Shown here in pieces: positions 8,504-17,837 of a stretch of 64,000 nucleotides of DNA (its first letter is position 1; each line of letters starts with the position of its first letter). The notes below the pieces were generated by a model. The model was not told the origin of the DNA and searched no databases. It saw nothing but the letters and a program-made list of their open reading frames with translations. Source of the DNA: Prolixibacteraceae bacterium (lineage in GTDB: Bacteria; Bacteroidota; Bacteroidia; Bacteroidales; Prolixibacteraceae); the NCBI GenBank assembly GCA_019459525.1, contig JAIBEY010000038.1, positions 1 to 64,000 of the forward strand. The letters run 5' to 3'. Made by a program: the position numbers and the translations under genes.

Positions 8504-9292
8504 CTATTTCAGGTATTCTGACGGAATTCCCTTAATCTTTTCGATCTCAACTTTGCGGATAAAAAATTCTCCGCCTTCCGATTGTAGCTGGATTTTTCCT
8601 TTAGTGAGCGGAATTTTTTGTCCGTTTTCAATTTTACTGCAATTGGTGTTAATCATTACAACCTGGCCGTTAACCACATGAACGGAGGTTTGCCCAAAGC
8701 AGTACAGATCAACGGTATTCCATTCGCCGAGCGGTTTCTCAGCATCTTTCATTTTCTTGATTGAGCGGCCATTGTCTGTTTCGCTAAATGCTGCTACTTG
8801 TCCGTTCGGATTGTAAAAGAAGGTTTTCCCATCGTCGCCTTTCTGTACTTTGGTTTCGCACCAGGTATTAGCCATCAGGTAAGTGTCTCCCAGGTTGTCG
8901 TGCATCAATTGGTGTTCGATATTGGCCATCCAGGTTCCGAAAGCGGCACCAAACGGACCGTAGCTGTGGTATAATAATCCGCTGTTGCGTTTGCCATATA
9001 CCTTTTCGCCCCATTTAAATTCGAGGCGAAGGTGATAATTGGCATATTCGGCTTTGGTAGCCAGTGATGCAAAGATGTCGCCCGAAATGTGAATTACTTT
9101 TTGCCCATCTAAATCAACGACGTTGTAAGTCGATTCGGGAGTAGCTTTTTTTGCCAGATCTTCAAATCCGGTAATCGGACTTCCCAGATGGATGTCCCAG
9201 TTTTTGAGGTTCTTGCCGTTGAAAAGGGATTTCTGGGCAAAGGTTACTGTTGACAGGAAACAAAGGGTTACAAGTAGTAAAAGGTTTTTCAT
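8504..9292 (-). CDS. Secreted DUF1080 (3-keto-disaccharide hydrolase family) protein
   Basis: 262 residues with a signal peptide (MKNLLLLVTLCFLSTVTFAQ) followed by a concanavalin-like beta-sandwich typical of DUF1080: SLFNGKNLKNWDIHLG near the N-terminus, LRLEFKWGEK, RNSGLLYHSYGPFG, and the terminal EGGEFFIRKVEIEKI. Pfam now names the family 3-keto-disaccharide hydrolase. Characterised relatives act on oxidised glucosides, and others may simply bind glycans. I chose the start at 9292 because it gives a clean signal peptide and because the longer frame (to 9394) would run through the terminator at 9318-9350. No oxidoreductase partner is adjacent. Confidence 0.8.
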   Translation of the reverse strand: MKNLLLLVTLCFLSTVTFAQKSLFNGKNLKNWDIHLGSPITGFEDLAKKATPESTYNVVDLDGQKVIHISGDIFASLATKAEYANYHLRLEFKWGEKVYGKRNSGLLYHSYGPFGAAFGTWMANIEHQLMHDNLGDTYLMANTWCETKVQKGDDGKTFFYNPNGQVAAFSETDNGRSIKKMKDAEKPLGEWNTVDLYCFGQTSVHVVNGQVVMINTNCSKIENGQKIPLTKGKIQLQSEGGEFFIRKVEIEKIKGIPSEYLK

Positions 9293-9317
9293 GATGGTTG
9301 GTTTTGGTTGATTGTTA

Positions 9318-9350
9318 CAAAAAAAAACTGCCCTATAAAGATAGGGCAGT
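9318..9350 (-). terminator. Rho-independent terminator of the small HTH gene
   Basis: On the minus strand ACTGCCCTA (9350-9342) pairs with TAGGGCAGT (9335-9327) and is followed by a run of T at 9327-9319. It ends the 9375-9629 transcript and rules out the long start of the DUF1080 gene. Confidence 0.85.
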
Positions 9351-9374
9351 CTATTGAAATAATAAAATACTTTT

Positions 9375-9629
9375 TTAGTTCGAATGAGTTGCAATTAATT
9401 GCTGAGCCCTTTCCAAAATGGCAATGTCATCAAGTAAAACAACTCCACCATCCGGTCCCGGTTCAATGTGTAATCCTACAGATTTACCCCTGTCATAGTT
9501 TGCGCCTCCAAAATAATTCCTGACCGTTTCAACTTCAATACCAAATTCTTGAGCAATTTGATGAATTGAACCGGCAGGTAAACTGTCTTTGATGTGACGT
9601 AATTCATTAAAAGTGATTTTCTTTTCCAT
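9375..9629 (-). CDS. Small helix-turn-helix protein
   Basis: 84 residues. The first half (ITFNELRHIKDSLPAGSIHQIAQEFGIEVETVRNYFGG, residues 5-42) reads as a helix-turn-helix in which HQIAQEFGIEVETVRNYF is the recognition part. The second half has a short beta region (GLHIEPGPDGGVVLLDD) and a terminal helix (IAILERAQQLIA). Similar short proteins are widespread in Bacteroidota as putative DNA-binding proteins without known targets. It is monocistronic, with its own strong terminator, and is preceded by about 240 bp of AT-rich sequence in which I see nothing specific. Confidence 0.75.
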   Translation of the reverse strand: MEKKITFNELRHIKDSLPAGSIHQIAQEFGIEVETVRNYFGGANYDRGKSVGLHIEPGPDGGVVLLDDIAILERAQQLIATHSN

Positions 9630-9871
9630 GACAATTAGTTTTTATGGTTTTACATCTTTTTTCATTTTAAACACCCTTTAAAGTTAGAATTAATATAGAA
9701 ATAACAATAGGGCAAATCCTATGTTTTAATGCAGGTTTCGGAGACAACCGGTTTTCTGGATGTTTAACAGTTTGTATTATAGTCTTTCGTGCTTGTCAGA
9801 TAAGCGATTCGTAAAAGAAACTTGTTACACTGTTATTAAGAAGTTGTGAAATATTTAACAATTTTTAAGAA

Positions 9872-12811
9872 TTATTGGTCCCCTTTGCGGATGGCATCGT
9901 AAATGGCCTGATGCATTTTTGTCCGGATATTGAGGTCGTTAATTGTTGTAATTCTGCGTGTTGGGTGTACCCTGTTTGATAGAAAAATGAAAAGTAACTG
10001 GTTATTCGGATCGGCCCATACCAGTGTTCCAGTAAATCCCGTATGTCCGTAACTCTCAGCGCTTGCATCGGCTGCCGGAAATCTGTTTTTCCCATTGGTG
10101 CCTGCGTTTGGCTTGTCAAACCCGAGCGCCCTGCGATTTTCAGTCAATGGAAACTGAACTTTAGTGAATTCACGAACTGTTTCAGGACTAACATACTGTT
10201 TCCCGCCATACCGACCCATTTGCAAATACATTTGCATCACTTTGGCTAGATCATTGGCCGTGCTGAAAAGTCCGGCATTACCAGAAACCCCGCCAAGCAA
10301 GGCCGCTAATTCATCGTGAACGTAACCTTGCAGGATTTCTTTCCTGAAGGTTTGGTCGTTCTCTGTGGGCGCAATCTGATGAATGGGATAGCGTTCGTAA
10401 GGCTTAAATCCGGTTGTTACAGCACCCAGCGGTTTATAGAATTCGTTGGCTAAGTAGAGCGAAAAATTAGTTTCAGTGAGTCGCTCGGTAACAAACGGAA
10501 TTAAACTAAAGCCCAGATCGGAATAGTGAAATTCTTTTTGAGCCCGTAATGGTGATTTAATAATATCAGCAATAATTTGTTTTTTGAAATCGGTTCGGGC
10601 ATACAATTCAGACGAAACACGTATCTGAAATTTTTCTGATGGCTGGTGCTGAAATACACCGTTTCTTAATTTGGTATAACTGCCAGGCTCGAACCAAAAG
10701 GGCAATCCGCTTTGTAGCCGGGCCTGATGTGTAAGCACATCGCGTACTGTAAATGAGGATTTGTTCGTGTTCTTAAATTCAGCAAAATAGGTACAGAAGG
10801 GGGCATCGAGGTCGATTTTGTTTTTATCGTACAAATTCATTATGGCTGGTAGCGCGGCAGTTACTTTAGTGACTGACGCCAAATCATAAAGGTTATCATT
10901 TTCTACAGGCTGAAGTTTTTCATACGTATGAAATCCGTAACTCTTCTGAAAGATAACTTTCCCGTTTTTGGCAATTAAAACCTGGCAACCCGGAAAGGCT
11001 TTTTTCTGTATCCCATACTCAGCAAGGGAATCGAGCTTGGCTTGCAGGTATTCGGTGCTGATGTTTTCTTCTTCAGGAAGCGTGTATTTTAACCGTTGGA
11101 TAGGTTTAATTTCAATTCCGGATCGAACTGGAAACATCTCTTTTATCGTAACCGGAAGTTTTCCGTTAGCCCCTGTCGCCCCGAAGATTAATTGTGCCGC
11201 CATTTCCTGTGCATCAACATCGTTCTGGTAGGCAACAATTAAACTTTTTGTTGTTATAATGGATGGGAAATAAGGTAGCGCATAAGGGTTTCCAAAGAAG
11301 CAGGTAATCGTATTACAGGTTTCAAGTTTTTTTACCAGGGTAATCTGTTGGCTGGAAATTCCGAATTGTTTGGCAGGATACATTCCCATTCCATTTATCC
11401 CGACAATTACCAGATTGTACGGGCTCAACTGATTGAGCAGTATATTTATTTCTTCCTCAGAAGCTGCTTTTCCAACAGAGAAATGGTCCATTGGTCCGTA
11501 ATTTCCGAGCATTTTCTGGAACGGTGTGATTTGTTCAGACCCAATCATCAGACTCGCAATTTTTAGCGTGTCGAGCTGTTGCAGCGGAATTAAGTCTTGC
11601 CGGTTAAGCAAAACAGTCATCGAGTGTTCGTACAATAACCGTTTAGTAAGCCGGTAGCGGTTTGTGTTTAATTTTGGATAAAGATCCCGGGTGTCAACCA
11701 GTTTGTTTTTGTCGAGTCCCAGCCAGAATTTTGCGGCCAGTATTTTCCGGCATTTCTCCTCAATTTCTTCAATCGTCAGTTCCTTGTTTTTAACAGCCTC
11801 CTTTACCCCTTCAATTGCCCGATCCAGCCGGGGAACAATTTCGACCATGTCGTTGCCTGCTTTTAATGCTTTCACCGACGACTCTGCCGATGAATAAAGG
11901 TTACTCACTCCTTTCATGTTCATAGCATCGGTAATAACCAATCCTTTGAACCCCATTTCTTTTTTAAGTTTGGTTGTTATAATTCTAGTCGAAAGTGTTG
12001 CCGGAATTTTAGTGTTGGGCTCAAGGGCCGGAACTTGCAGGTGCCCGGTCATTATAGCGCTTATTCCCTTGTTGATCAGGTACGCAAAGGGGAAAAGTTC
12101 CAACGAATCTAGTTCTGTTTTTGACTGTTTAATAATAGGCAGATCGAAATGTGAATCTTCCTGCGTATCTCCATGTCCAGGAAAATGTTTGGCTGTTGCT
12201 AAAACGCCTGCATCCTGCATCCCACTGGCATATAACCACGCTTTATGAGCTACCTGTATTCGGTCTTCCCCAAACGAGCGATGGTTGATGATGGGGTTTT
12301 CCGGATTGATATTGATGTCAGAAACAGGTGCCATATTCATGTGAATTCCCAAACGGCGACACTGTTCTCCAATCTCGTAACCCATTCGATATATCAGTGT
12401 ATCACTGGTCATGGCGCCTAAAGCTATTTGCGGCGGATAACTTAGCGTGGAATCTAACCTGAATCCAAGCCCGTTCTCCGCATCAATAGCCACAAGTAAA
12501 GGTACTGTTGATGCTTCTTGAAGTTTGTTGCATATCCGGGCCTGGTTTGCCGGCGAACCTTGCATGAAAATAACTCCGCCTACCTGGTACTTATTAATCA
12601 GGCGGATGAGTTCTTCAGTTTGCTGGTATTTGTTGTTTGAATAGGCCTGAATCATGAATAGCTGACCAATTTTTTGTTCAAGGTTCAACGTTTTCATCAC
12701 CGAATCGACCCACTGATTCTCGGTGCGTCGTAAAAAACCGGGGATTTCTTTGGCAGTTGTTATTCCTGAAAATAGAATCAGGACAGACAGTATGATTGTA
12801 AATCGCTTCAT
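9872..12811 (-). CDS. GH3 beta-N-acetylhexosaminidase fused to a serine beta-lactamase-like domain
   Basis: 979 residues with a signal peptide (MKRFTIILSVLILFSGITTA). Residues about 30-400 are a NagZ-type GH3 domain: the loop KHFPGHGDTQEDSH (208-221) carries the His/Asp pair characteristic of N-acetylglucosaminidases, and VITDAMNMKGV holds the nucleophile Asp295. A GH3 C-terminal domain follows. The last third is a class C beta-lactamase/esterase fold with the SVTK tetrad (Ser646, Lys649), YSD in place of the YxN motif, and an HTG triad near the end. Together they suggest a periplasmic enzyme that trims muropeptides. The start at 12811 is favoured over the longer frame (12934) by the signal peptide and by a promoter at 12832-12859. 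Confidence 0.88.
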   Translation of the reverse strand: MKRFTIILSVLILFSGITTAKEIPGFLRRTENQWVDSVMKTLNLEQKIGQLFMIQAYSNNKYQQTEELIRLINKYQVGGVIFMQGSPANQARICNKLQEASTVPLLVAIDAENGLGFRLDSTLSYPPQIALGAMTSDTLIYRMGYEIGEQCRRLGIHMNMAPVSDININPENPIINHRSFGEDRIQVAHKAWLYASGMQDAGVLATAKHFPGHGDTQEDSHFDLPIIKQSKTELDSLELFPFAYLINKGISAIMTGHLQVPALEPNTKIPATLSTRIITTKLKKEMGFKGLVITDAMNMKGVSNLYSSAESSVKALKAGNDMVEIVPRLDRAIEGVKEAVKNKELTIEEIEEKCRKILAAKFWLGLDKNKLVDTRDLYPKLNTNRYRLTKRLLYEHSMTVLLNRQDLIPLQQLDTLKIASLMIGSEQITPFQKMLGNYGPMDHFSVGKAASEEEINILLNQLSPYNLVIVGINGMGMYPAKQFGISSQQITLVKKLETCNTITCFFGNPYALPYFPSIITTKSLIVAYQNDVDAQEMAAQLIFGATGANGKLPVTIKEMFPVRSGIEIKPIQRLKYTLPEEENISTEYLQAKLDSLAEYGIQKKAFPGCQVLIAKNGKVIFQKSYGFHTYEKLQPVENDNLYDLASVTKVTAALPAIMNLYDKNKIDLDAPFCTYFAEFKNTNKSSFTVRDVLTHQARLQSGLPFWFEPGSYTKLRNGVFQHQPSEKFQIRVSSELYARTDFKKQIIADIIKSPLRAQKEFHYSDLGFSLIPFVTERLTETNFSLYLANEFYKPLGAVTTGFKPYERYPIHQIAPTENDQTFRKEILQGYVHDELAALLGGVSGNAGLFSTANDLAKVMQMYLQMGRYGGKQYVSPETVREFTKVQFPLTENRRALGFDKPNAGTNGKNRFPAADASAESYGHTGFTGTLVWADPNNQLLFIFLSNRVHPTRRITTINDLNIRTKMHQAIYDAIRKGDQ

Positions 12812-12831
12812 TCGGAATATAAATCTGTGGG

Positions 12832-12859
12832 CAAAGTTAAAAAACAATGAGACGACCAA
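12832..12859 (-). promoter_or_regulatory. Promoter of the GH3 fusion gene
   Basis: On the minus strand TTG (12859-12857), 17 bp, then TAACTTTG (12839-12832). The expected transcription start lies just upstream of the ATG at 12811 and excludes the longer reading frame. Confidence 0.6.
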
Positions 12860-13219
12860 GAGAAAATCTTCCTCACACAGGGGGATGATTATGTGGGAGT
12901 TCCATGTGGCAAATAAAAAACAAATTATAAACACATGAAAGTGAAGGTCTGAAAATAATTGTATCTGTTGTCTTTTATTGTTTTTGATTGTGTTGTTGCG
13001 CTGAAATTAAACTTTTCAGTCGTATGTGAGTCTTATGAAAATATCGATTTATTAATGTTGATGTTTTTCTTTTTCGCTATATTTTTAAGTTCTTGTTTAA
13101 TAGTATTTTAGTGTTTATTTGAAGGTCTATTTTTTCATTCTTGTGCCATTTTATTCCTTGCTAAAATGATATTTTATGACAAAAAGGGCAGAGTGTTAAA
13201 AAATGTGAAAATCATTTAT

Positions 13220-13227
13220 TATTTTTG
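13220..13227 (+). promoter_or_regulatory. -7 element upstream of the beta-helix lipoprotein
   Basis: TATTTTTG fits TAnnTTTG and lies 48 nt before the TTG start at 13275. No TTG was found at the right distance upstream, so the -33 half is weak. Confidence 0.4.
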
Positions 13228-13274
13228 GGATACTAAGTGTTTAATTTTACCGTTTAAACATAGCAAAAATTGAT

Positions 13275-14717
13275 TTGAAGAAGCTTATTTACATACTGAT
13301 TATTGTACTTTCGCTAGGCTATTTATTCTCATGTGAGGATGAAAAATACCTTTCTTCTTCGGATGTAAAACTTCACTTTTCGGTTGATACCGTTTTGTTT
13401 GATACTGTATTTACCACGATCGGTTCAACTACCCAGCATTTAAAAATATACAATCCGTTTGATCAGAAGATCCTGATTTCTTCGATAAAACTTGCAAAAG
13501 GTGAAACTTCAAATTTCAGATTAAATATTAACGGAGTTTCGGCAAACGAAGTACAGAACCTGGAAATTGCTCCATTTGACAGCATGTATATTTTTGTTGA
13601 GGTTACTGTTGATCCAAGCGGTCAGGATTTACCTTTGATTGTAAAAGATTCCATTGTTTTTGTTACCAATTCGAACAACCAGGATGTTGATTTGATGGCC
13701 TGGGGGCAGGATTTTAATCTGATAAAGGATAAGAAATTAAAAAACACTACCTGGACGAACGACAAGCCCTATCTGGTTTATAATTACGCCTTTGTAGATA
13801 GTAATGCTACCCTTACCATTGAACCGGGGACTAAGATTTATTTCCATAAGGATGCCGGATTATATGTAAAGGGGAAGGTTATTGCAAACGGAACGGTTGA
13901 GAACCCCATTTATTTTCATAGTGATAGACTCGAAAAATCGTATGAGAATGTTCCTGATCAGTGGAACGGCATTTTGTTGTATTCTGGCAGTAAGAATAAC
14001 GAATTTTCTAATACGGTGATTAAGAATGCCAATGTTGGGCTTCAGGTTGGTAATATTGAGAATGAAGGATTTGCAACGGTAAAACTCCATAATGTAAAGA
14101 TTCAGAACATGGCTTATGCCGGTATTTTTGCGCTGAAATCGGATATTGTTGCTAATAACTGTCTGGTAACGAATTGTGGATTTTATGCGGTTGCACTTTT
14201 GGTTGGAGGAAATTATGAATTTAATCACTCAACCATAGCCAACTATTGGGGAGGGTATGGTTTTAAAGCCCGAAGTACTCCTTCCGTATTAATTTCGAGT
14301 ATTCTTAGTATCTCGAAAGATTCGCCTGATTATGTTGGGGATTTGGCAAAAGCAGATTTTGTGAATTGCATAATTGCCGGAAATGCTATTGATGGTAACG
14401 AATTGTTTTTGAAGAAAGGGGCTGATGGAATTTTTAATTACAAATTCGATCGGTGTATTTTACAGGTTGCAGATACTTTTAAAACGAGCAATGCTGATCA
14501 TTACGTCAATGTAATACGCGGCAGAGGTTCTGATCCTAAATTTGTTGATCCATATAAAAAATACAATTTCGAATTGGATACTTTAAGTCCGGCGAAAGAT
14601 GCGGCAAAAGTTAGCCATAGCAAATTATTCCCGATTGATTTAAAAGGTCGCGATAGGTTTCTGGATAAAGGTCCTGATATTGGGGCATTGGAGCGCCAGG
14701 AAAAGAAAGCTAAATAA
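13275..14717 (+). CDS. Lipoprotein with right-handed parallel beta-helix
   Basis: 480 residues beginning with a lipoprotein signal (MKKLIYILIIVLSLGYLFSC, lipid-accepting Cys20). An N-terminal beta-sandwich-like domain of about 130 residues follows (FDTVFTTIGSTTQHLKIYNP). From about residue 170 the sequence becomes repetitive, with short strands and small turns (LTIEPGTKIYFHKDAGLYVKG, VIKNANVGLQVG, NCLVTNCGFYAVAL), the pattern of a pectate-lyase-type beta-helix. It ends with LSPAKDAA and GPDIGALE, common in such Bacteroidota surface proteins. The start codon is an unusual TTG; no in-frame ATG fits the signal peptide. It is probably outer-membrane anchored. Substrate and catalytic activity are unknown. 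The secreted phosphatase-fold gene follows 104 bp downstream. Confidence 0.78.
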   Translation: MKKLIYILIIVLSLGYLFSCEDEKYLSSSDVKLHFSVDTVLFDTVFTTIGSTTQHLKIYNPFDQKILISSIKLAKGETSNFRLNINGVSANEVQNLEIAPFDSMYIFVEVTVDPSGQDLPLIVKDSIVFVTNSNNQDVDLMAWGQDFNLIKDKKLKNTTWTNDKPYLVYNYAFVDSNATLTIEPGTKIYFHKDAGLYVKGKVIANGTVENPIYFHSDRLEKSYENVPDQWNGILLYSGSKNNEFSNTVIKNANVGLQVGNIENEGFATVKLHNVKIQNMAYAGIFALKSDIVANNCLVTNCGFYAVALLVGGNYEFNHSTIANYWGGYGFKARSTPSVLISSILSISKDSPDYVGDLAKADFVNCIIAGNAIDGNELFLKKGADGIFNYKFDRCILQVADTFKTSNADHYVNVIRGRGSDPKFVDPYKKYNFELDTLSPAKDAAKVSHSKLFPIDLKGRDRFLDKGPDIGALERQEKKAK

Positions 14718-14821
14718 GTATAGCGTAAAATCTCTACTCAAAAAAGTCCTCGGCTTACAGCAAATCTCAATATACTTATTCTTGGTTTCCTAAGGTTTTT
14801 TGAAGGAATTTTTGTCTTGCA

Positions 14822-15853
14822 ATGAAACAAATTTCAGTTACAGGTATCCTTGCATTTTTGCTTTTGGCTGCTTTAGATGGCAAGAGTCAGAATAATTCGT
14901 TGCGGAACGAATATACGTTCATGTTTTACAATGTTGAGAACTTTTTTGACTGTGAAGACGATTCGTTGACTGACGATAATGAATTTACACCGGAAGGAGA
15001 ACGAAGATGGAACAGGAATCGGTTGTATGACAAGGCAGATCGGCTGTCGAAGGTTGTTTTAGCTGCCGGAAAATGGAATCCTCCGATATTTGTTGGCCTT
15101 TGTGAAGTCGAGAATTTAAGCGTGCTCGAGTTATTGACCCGGCAAACCTCCCTGAAAAATTACTCCTATAAAATAGTGCATAAAGATTCGCCAGATGAGC
15201 GAGGGATTGACGTAGCTTTTATTTACCGTTCAGATTTATTTCGCCCGTTTGATTATCAGGCTATCAATCTTACCGACCCAGCAGATAAGACGTTTAAAAC
15301 ACGGGACATGCTCCGTGTTAGCGGAGTTTTAAAGGACTGCGATACGTTGCATCTTTTTATTAATCACTGGCCTTCGAGGTATGGTGGAATTATGGAAACC
15401 ATGAAATATCGTCGGATGGCAGCAGAAACTTTAAAAAAAGAAATTAAAGAATTACTGGCCAAATATCCTGGCGCCAAAGTAATCTGTACCGGTGATTTTA
15501 ACGATACCCCAAAGGATGAAAGTCTGTATGGCGTCTTGGGAGCAAAAAAGACTGACAATCCGGCGGAATCCGGCGAATTGATTAATCTTTCATACAACTG
15601 GATGTCCGAAGAAATTCAAACGCTTAAAAATCAATATTCCTGGCAGGTTTTTGACCAGTGGATTGTTTCAGATTATTTTGTGACCGGTTCTAATGGTGTT
15701 CAGTTCCTGGGGGCAGAAATATTTAAGGCCGCTTTCCTGCTAGAGCCAGACTCCAAATTTAGGGGAGTCAAACCCAAACGAACCTACAATGGTTTTAAGC
15801 ATCAGGAAGGTTTTTCAGATCATTTGCCAATATTACTTCGGGTTAACATGTAA
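14822..15853 (+). CDS. Secreted endonuclease/exonuclease/phosphatase-family enzyme
   Basis: 343 residues with an N-terminal signal (MKQISVTGILAFLLLAALDGKSQ). The metal-dependent EEP fold is shown by FMFYNVENFFDCEDD (Asn of the first motif), VGLCEVEN (metal-binding Glu), DERGIDVAFIYR, LFINHWPSRYGG (the NHW motif), CTGDFNDTPKDES (GDFN motif), and the terminal FSDHLPILL, whose SDH supplies the catalytic Asp-His pair. The family includes nucleases, phosphodiesterases and sphingomyelinases, and the exact substrate cannot be read here. Export suggests extracellular DNA or phosphoester scavenging. The stop is only 2 bp from that of the convergent CCA-adding enzyme gene. Confidence 0.82.
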   Translation: MKQISVTGILAFLLLAALDGKSQNNSLRNEYTFMFYNVENFFDCEDDSLTDDNEFTPEGERRWNRNRLYDKADRLSKVVLAAGKWNPPIFVGLCEVENLSVLELLTRQTSLKNYSYKIVHKDSPDERGIDVAFIYRSDLFRPFDYQAINLTDPADKTFKTRDMLRVSGVLKDCDTLHLFINHWPSRYGGIMETMKYRRMAAETLKKEIKELLAKYPGAKVICTGDFNDTPKDESLYGVLGAKKTDNPAESGELINLSYNWMSEEIQTLKNQYSWQVFDQWIVSDYFVTGSNGVQFLGAEIFKAAFLLEPDSKFRGVKPKRTYNGFKHQEGFSDHLPILLRVNM

Positions 15854-15855
15854 TT

Positions 15856-17271
15856 CTACTGATCCGATAAAGGGGTCAGCCCTAATTCTTTCGCTTTTTC
15901 CAGCATATACTGATAGGCTTGTTCGTGATCGTTCTGAATAATTCCGTCAAGAATGGCATCTTTAATGGCGGTTTTAATCAGTCCAATTTCTTTGCACGGA
16001 CTAAGTCCAAATACTTCCATAATTGTTTCTCCGGTAACTGGTGGCTGGAAATTCCTGACATGGTCCCTTTCCTCAAGATCTTTAAGCTTTTGGCGGACTA
16101 GCTGAAAATTATTATAGTATTTTTTTACTTTTTCCTGATTCTTTGAAGTAATATCGGCTTCACACAAAGTCATTAGGTCATCAATGTCGTCGCCAGCCTC
16201 AAAAAGAAGCCTGCGAACAGCCGAGTCAGTCACTTCTTCTTCCGATAGTACAATGGGGCGCATGTGAAGTTCGACTAGTTTTTGTACATACTTCATTTTT
16301 TCATTCAGCGGAAACTTCATCCGTTTAAATAATGCCGGAACCATTTTGGCACCGATAAAATTGTGAGAATGAAAAGTCCAGCCTAACTGTGGCGAGTATT
16401 TCTTGGTTACAGGTTTGGCAATATCGTGAAGTAAGGCCGACCAACGTAACCACAAATTAGTCGTGTTGGGCGCAATTCGATCCAAAACCTCCAGCGTATG
16501 GTAAAAGTTATCTTTGTGTCCGATGCCATTCACTTCTTCACGTCCTTTCATTCGGTATAATTCCGGAAAAATAAGCTCTAAAAGACCTGTTTTTTCAAGT
16601 AGTTTGAATCCAATTGAAGGCTTGGACGACAGAATGATTTTATTGAGTTCTTCGCCAATTCTCTCTTTCGAGATGATGTGAATTCTATTCTTGTTTAGTG
16701 AGATGGCCTCAAGCGTTTTTTCTTCGATAGTGAATCCCAGTTGGGTGGCAAACCGGATGGCTCTCATCATTCGCAGAGGATCGTCAGAAAACGTAATCCC
16801 AGGTTCGAGAGGGGTGCGGATAATTTTATTCTCAATATCCTGAATCCCGCCAAATGGGTCAATTAATTCGCCAAAACGGTTCTTGTTCAGGCAAATGGCC
16901 AATGCATTGATGGTGAAGTCACGTCGGTTTTGATCTTCTTCCAGGGTGCCGTCTTCAACAACCGGATTTCTGGAATCCTCTGTGTAAGATTCTTTGCGGG
17001 CGCCAACAAATTCAACTTCTAGCGACTGATATTTAAGCATGGCCGTGCCATAAGTTTTAAAGACACTCACTTGAATTTTAGGACCTAATTTTTTAGCAAC
17101 CATTTCAGCCAACTGAATGCCACTTCCAATTGTTACTATATCAATGTCAGGAGAAGGGCGGTTTAGAATCAGATCTCTGACAAATCCTCCGATAACGTAG
17201 GTTTCCTGATTGATTTTGTCAGCTAGTTCTGATACTACTGAAAATATGTGATGATGTAAGTGTTGCTTCAT
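15856..17271 (-). CDS. cca: CCA-adding tRNA nucleotidyltransferase with HD domain
   Basis: 471 residues. The class II nucleotidyltransferase head has GGFVRD at about 28-33 and the metal-binding pair DID at 42-44, followed by the neck signature NRRDFTINALA near residue 115. The family's RNA-binding part comes next (DPLRMMRAIRFATQLGF). An HD phosphohydrolase domain carries HDIAKP near residue 268 and a second His pair, SHNFIGAK. It repairs or completes the CCA end of tRNAs, and the HD domain could add 2',3'-cyclic phosphodiesterase activity. Whether it is a full CCA enzyme or a split A- or CC-adding form cannot be told from the sequence alone. No second family member is seen in the window. Confidence 0.9.
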   Translation of the reverse strand: MKQHLHHHIFSVVSELADKINQETYVIGGFVRDLILNRPSPDIDIVTIGSGIQLAEMVAKKLGPKIQVSVFKTYGTAMLKYQSLEVEFVGARKESYTEDSRNPVVEDGTLEEDQNRRDFTINALAICLNKNRFGELIDPFGGIQDIENKIIRTPLEPGITFSDDPLRMMRAIRFATQLGFTIEEKTLEAISLNKNRIHIISKERIGEELNKIILSSKPSIGFKLLEKTGLLELIFPELYRMKGREEVNGIGHKDNFYHTLEVLDRIAPNTTNLWLRWSALLHDIAKPVTKKYSPQLGWTFHSHNFIGAKMVPALFKRMKFPLNEKMKYVQKLVELHMRPIVLSEEEVTDSAVRRLLFEAGDDIDDLMTLCEADITSKNQEKVKKYYNNFQLVRQKLKDLEERDHVRNFQPPVTGETIMEVFGLSPCKEIGLIKTAIKDAILDGIIQNDHEQAYQYMLEKAKELGLTPLSDQ

Positions 17272-17408
17272 GGATGTTACCTGTAAATACTTCCGGAATC
17301 ACCGTATTTAAATACTTATATATGACAATTTGTTTTTATTTGTGACAAAATTACAATTTATTGCAGTTTTAGAACAAAATCTTGAAGTTTAAATTAATGG
17401 CACATGAA

Positions 17409-17442
17409 TTGATATCTACATATTAAAAAATCTATATATTTG
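17409..17442 (+). promoter_or_regulatory. Promoter of thioredoxin
   Basis: TTG (17409-17411), 23 bp, TATATTTG (17435-17442). The box ends 20 nt before the ATG at 17463. Confidence 0.55.
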
Positions 17443-17462
17443 TATAATTAAAAAACTTTATC

Positions 17463-17834
17463 ATGTTAGAACATTTGACTAAAGAGACATTCAAAGAAAA
17501 AGTATTCAACTTTGACCTCAATAAAGAATGGAAATTTGAAGGGACAGTTCCCTGTATGATTGATTTTTACGCTGATTGGTGCGGCCCTTGCAAAATGGTT
17601 GCCCCGGTTTTGGAAGAACTTCAGAAAGAATACGGAGATAACCTTGTGATTTATAAGGTTAATACCGAGAATGAACGTGAACTTTCTGCAATGTTTGGTA
17701 TTCAGAGTATTCCATCCTTGTTGTTTGTTCCGGTTAATGGTCAGCCGCAGATGGCGATGGGGGCGTTACCCAAATCAACTTTCGAAAAAGCTATTGCTGA
17801 TGTATTGAACGTGCAAAAGCCTTTGATCAACTAG
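17463..17834 (+). CDS. trxA: Thioredoxin
   Basis: 123 residues with the classic active site DFYADWCGPCK (Cys40 and Cys43). The cis-proline segment QSIPSLLFVP and a C-terminal helix complete a single thioredoxin fold. There is no signal peptide, so it is cytosolic. An N-terminal extension of about 20 residues precedes the fold (MLEHLTKETFKEKVFNFDLN), as is common in Bacteroidota thioredoxins. It reduces protein disulfides using electrons from thioredoxin reductase, which is not in this window. A good promoter lies immediately upstream. It is convergent with murF with only 3 bp between stops and no terminator hairpin, so transcripts may overlap. Confidence 0.93.
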   Translation: MLEHLTKETFKEKVFNFDLNKEWKFEGTVPCMIDFYADWCGPCKMVAPVLEELQKEYGDNLVIYKVNTENERELSAMFGIQSIPSLLFVPVNGQPQMAMGALPKSTFEKAIADVLNVQKPLIN

Positions 17835-17837
17835 AAG

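Larger units (their letters stand above)
12812..13274. other. AT-rich divergent intergenic region
   Basis: 463 bp between the minus-strand GH3 fusion and the plus-strand beta-helix lipoprotein. It holds a minus promoter (12832-12859) and a plus -7 element (13220-13227). The rest is strongly AT-rich, with no open frame or strong hairpin that I can support. Confidence 0.6.

Noticed and set aside
9293-9394. Longer start for the DUF1080 protein
   Set aside because: The extension would be read through a clear terminator and would hide the signal peptide.
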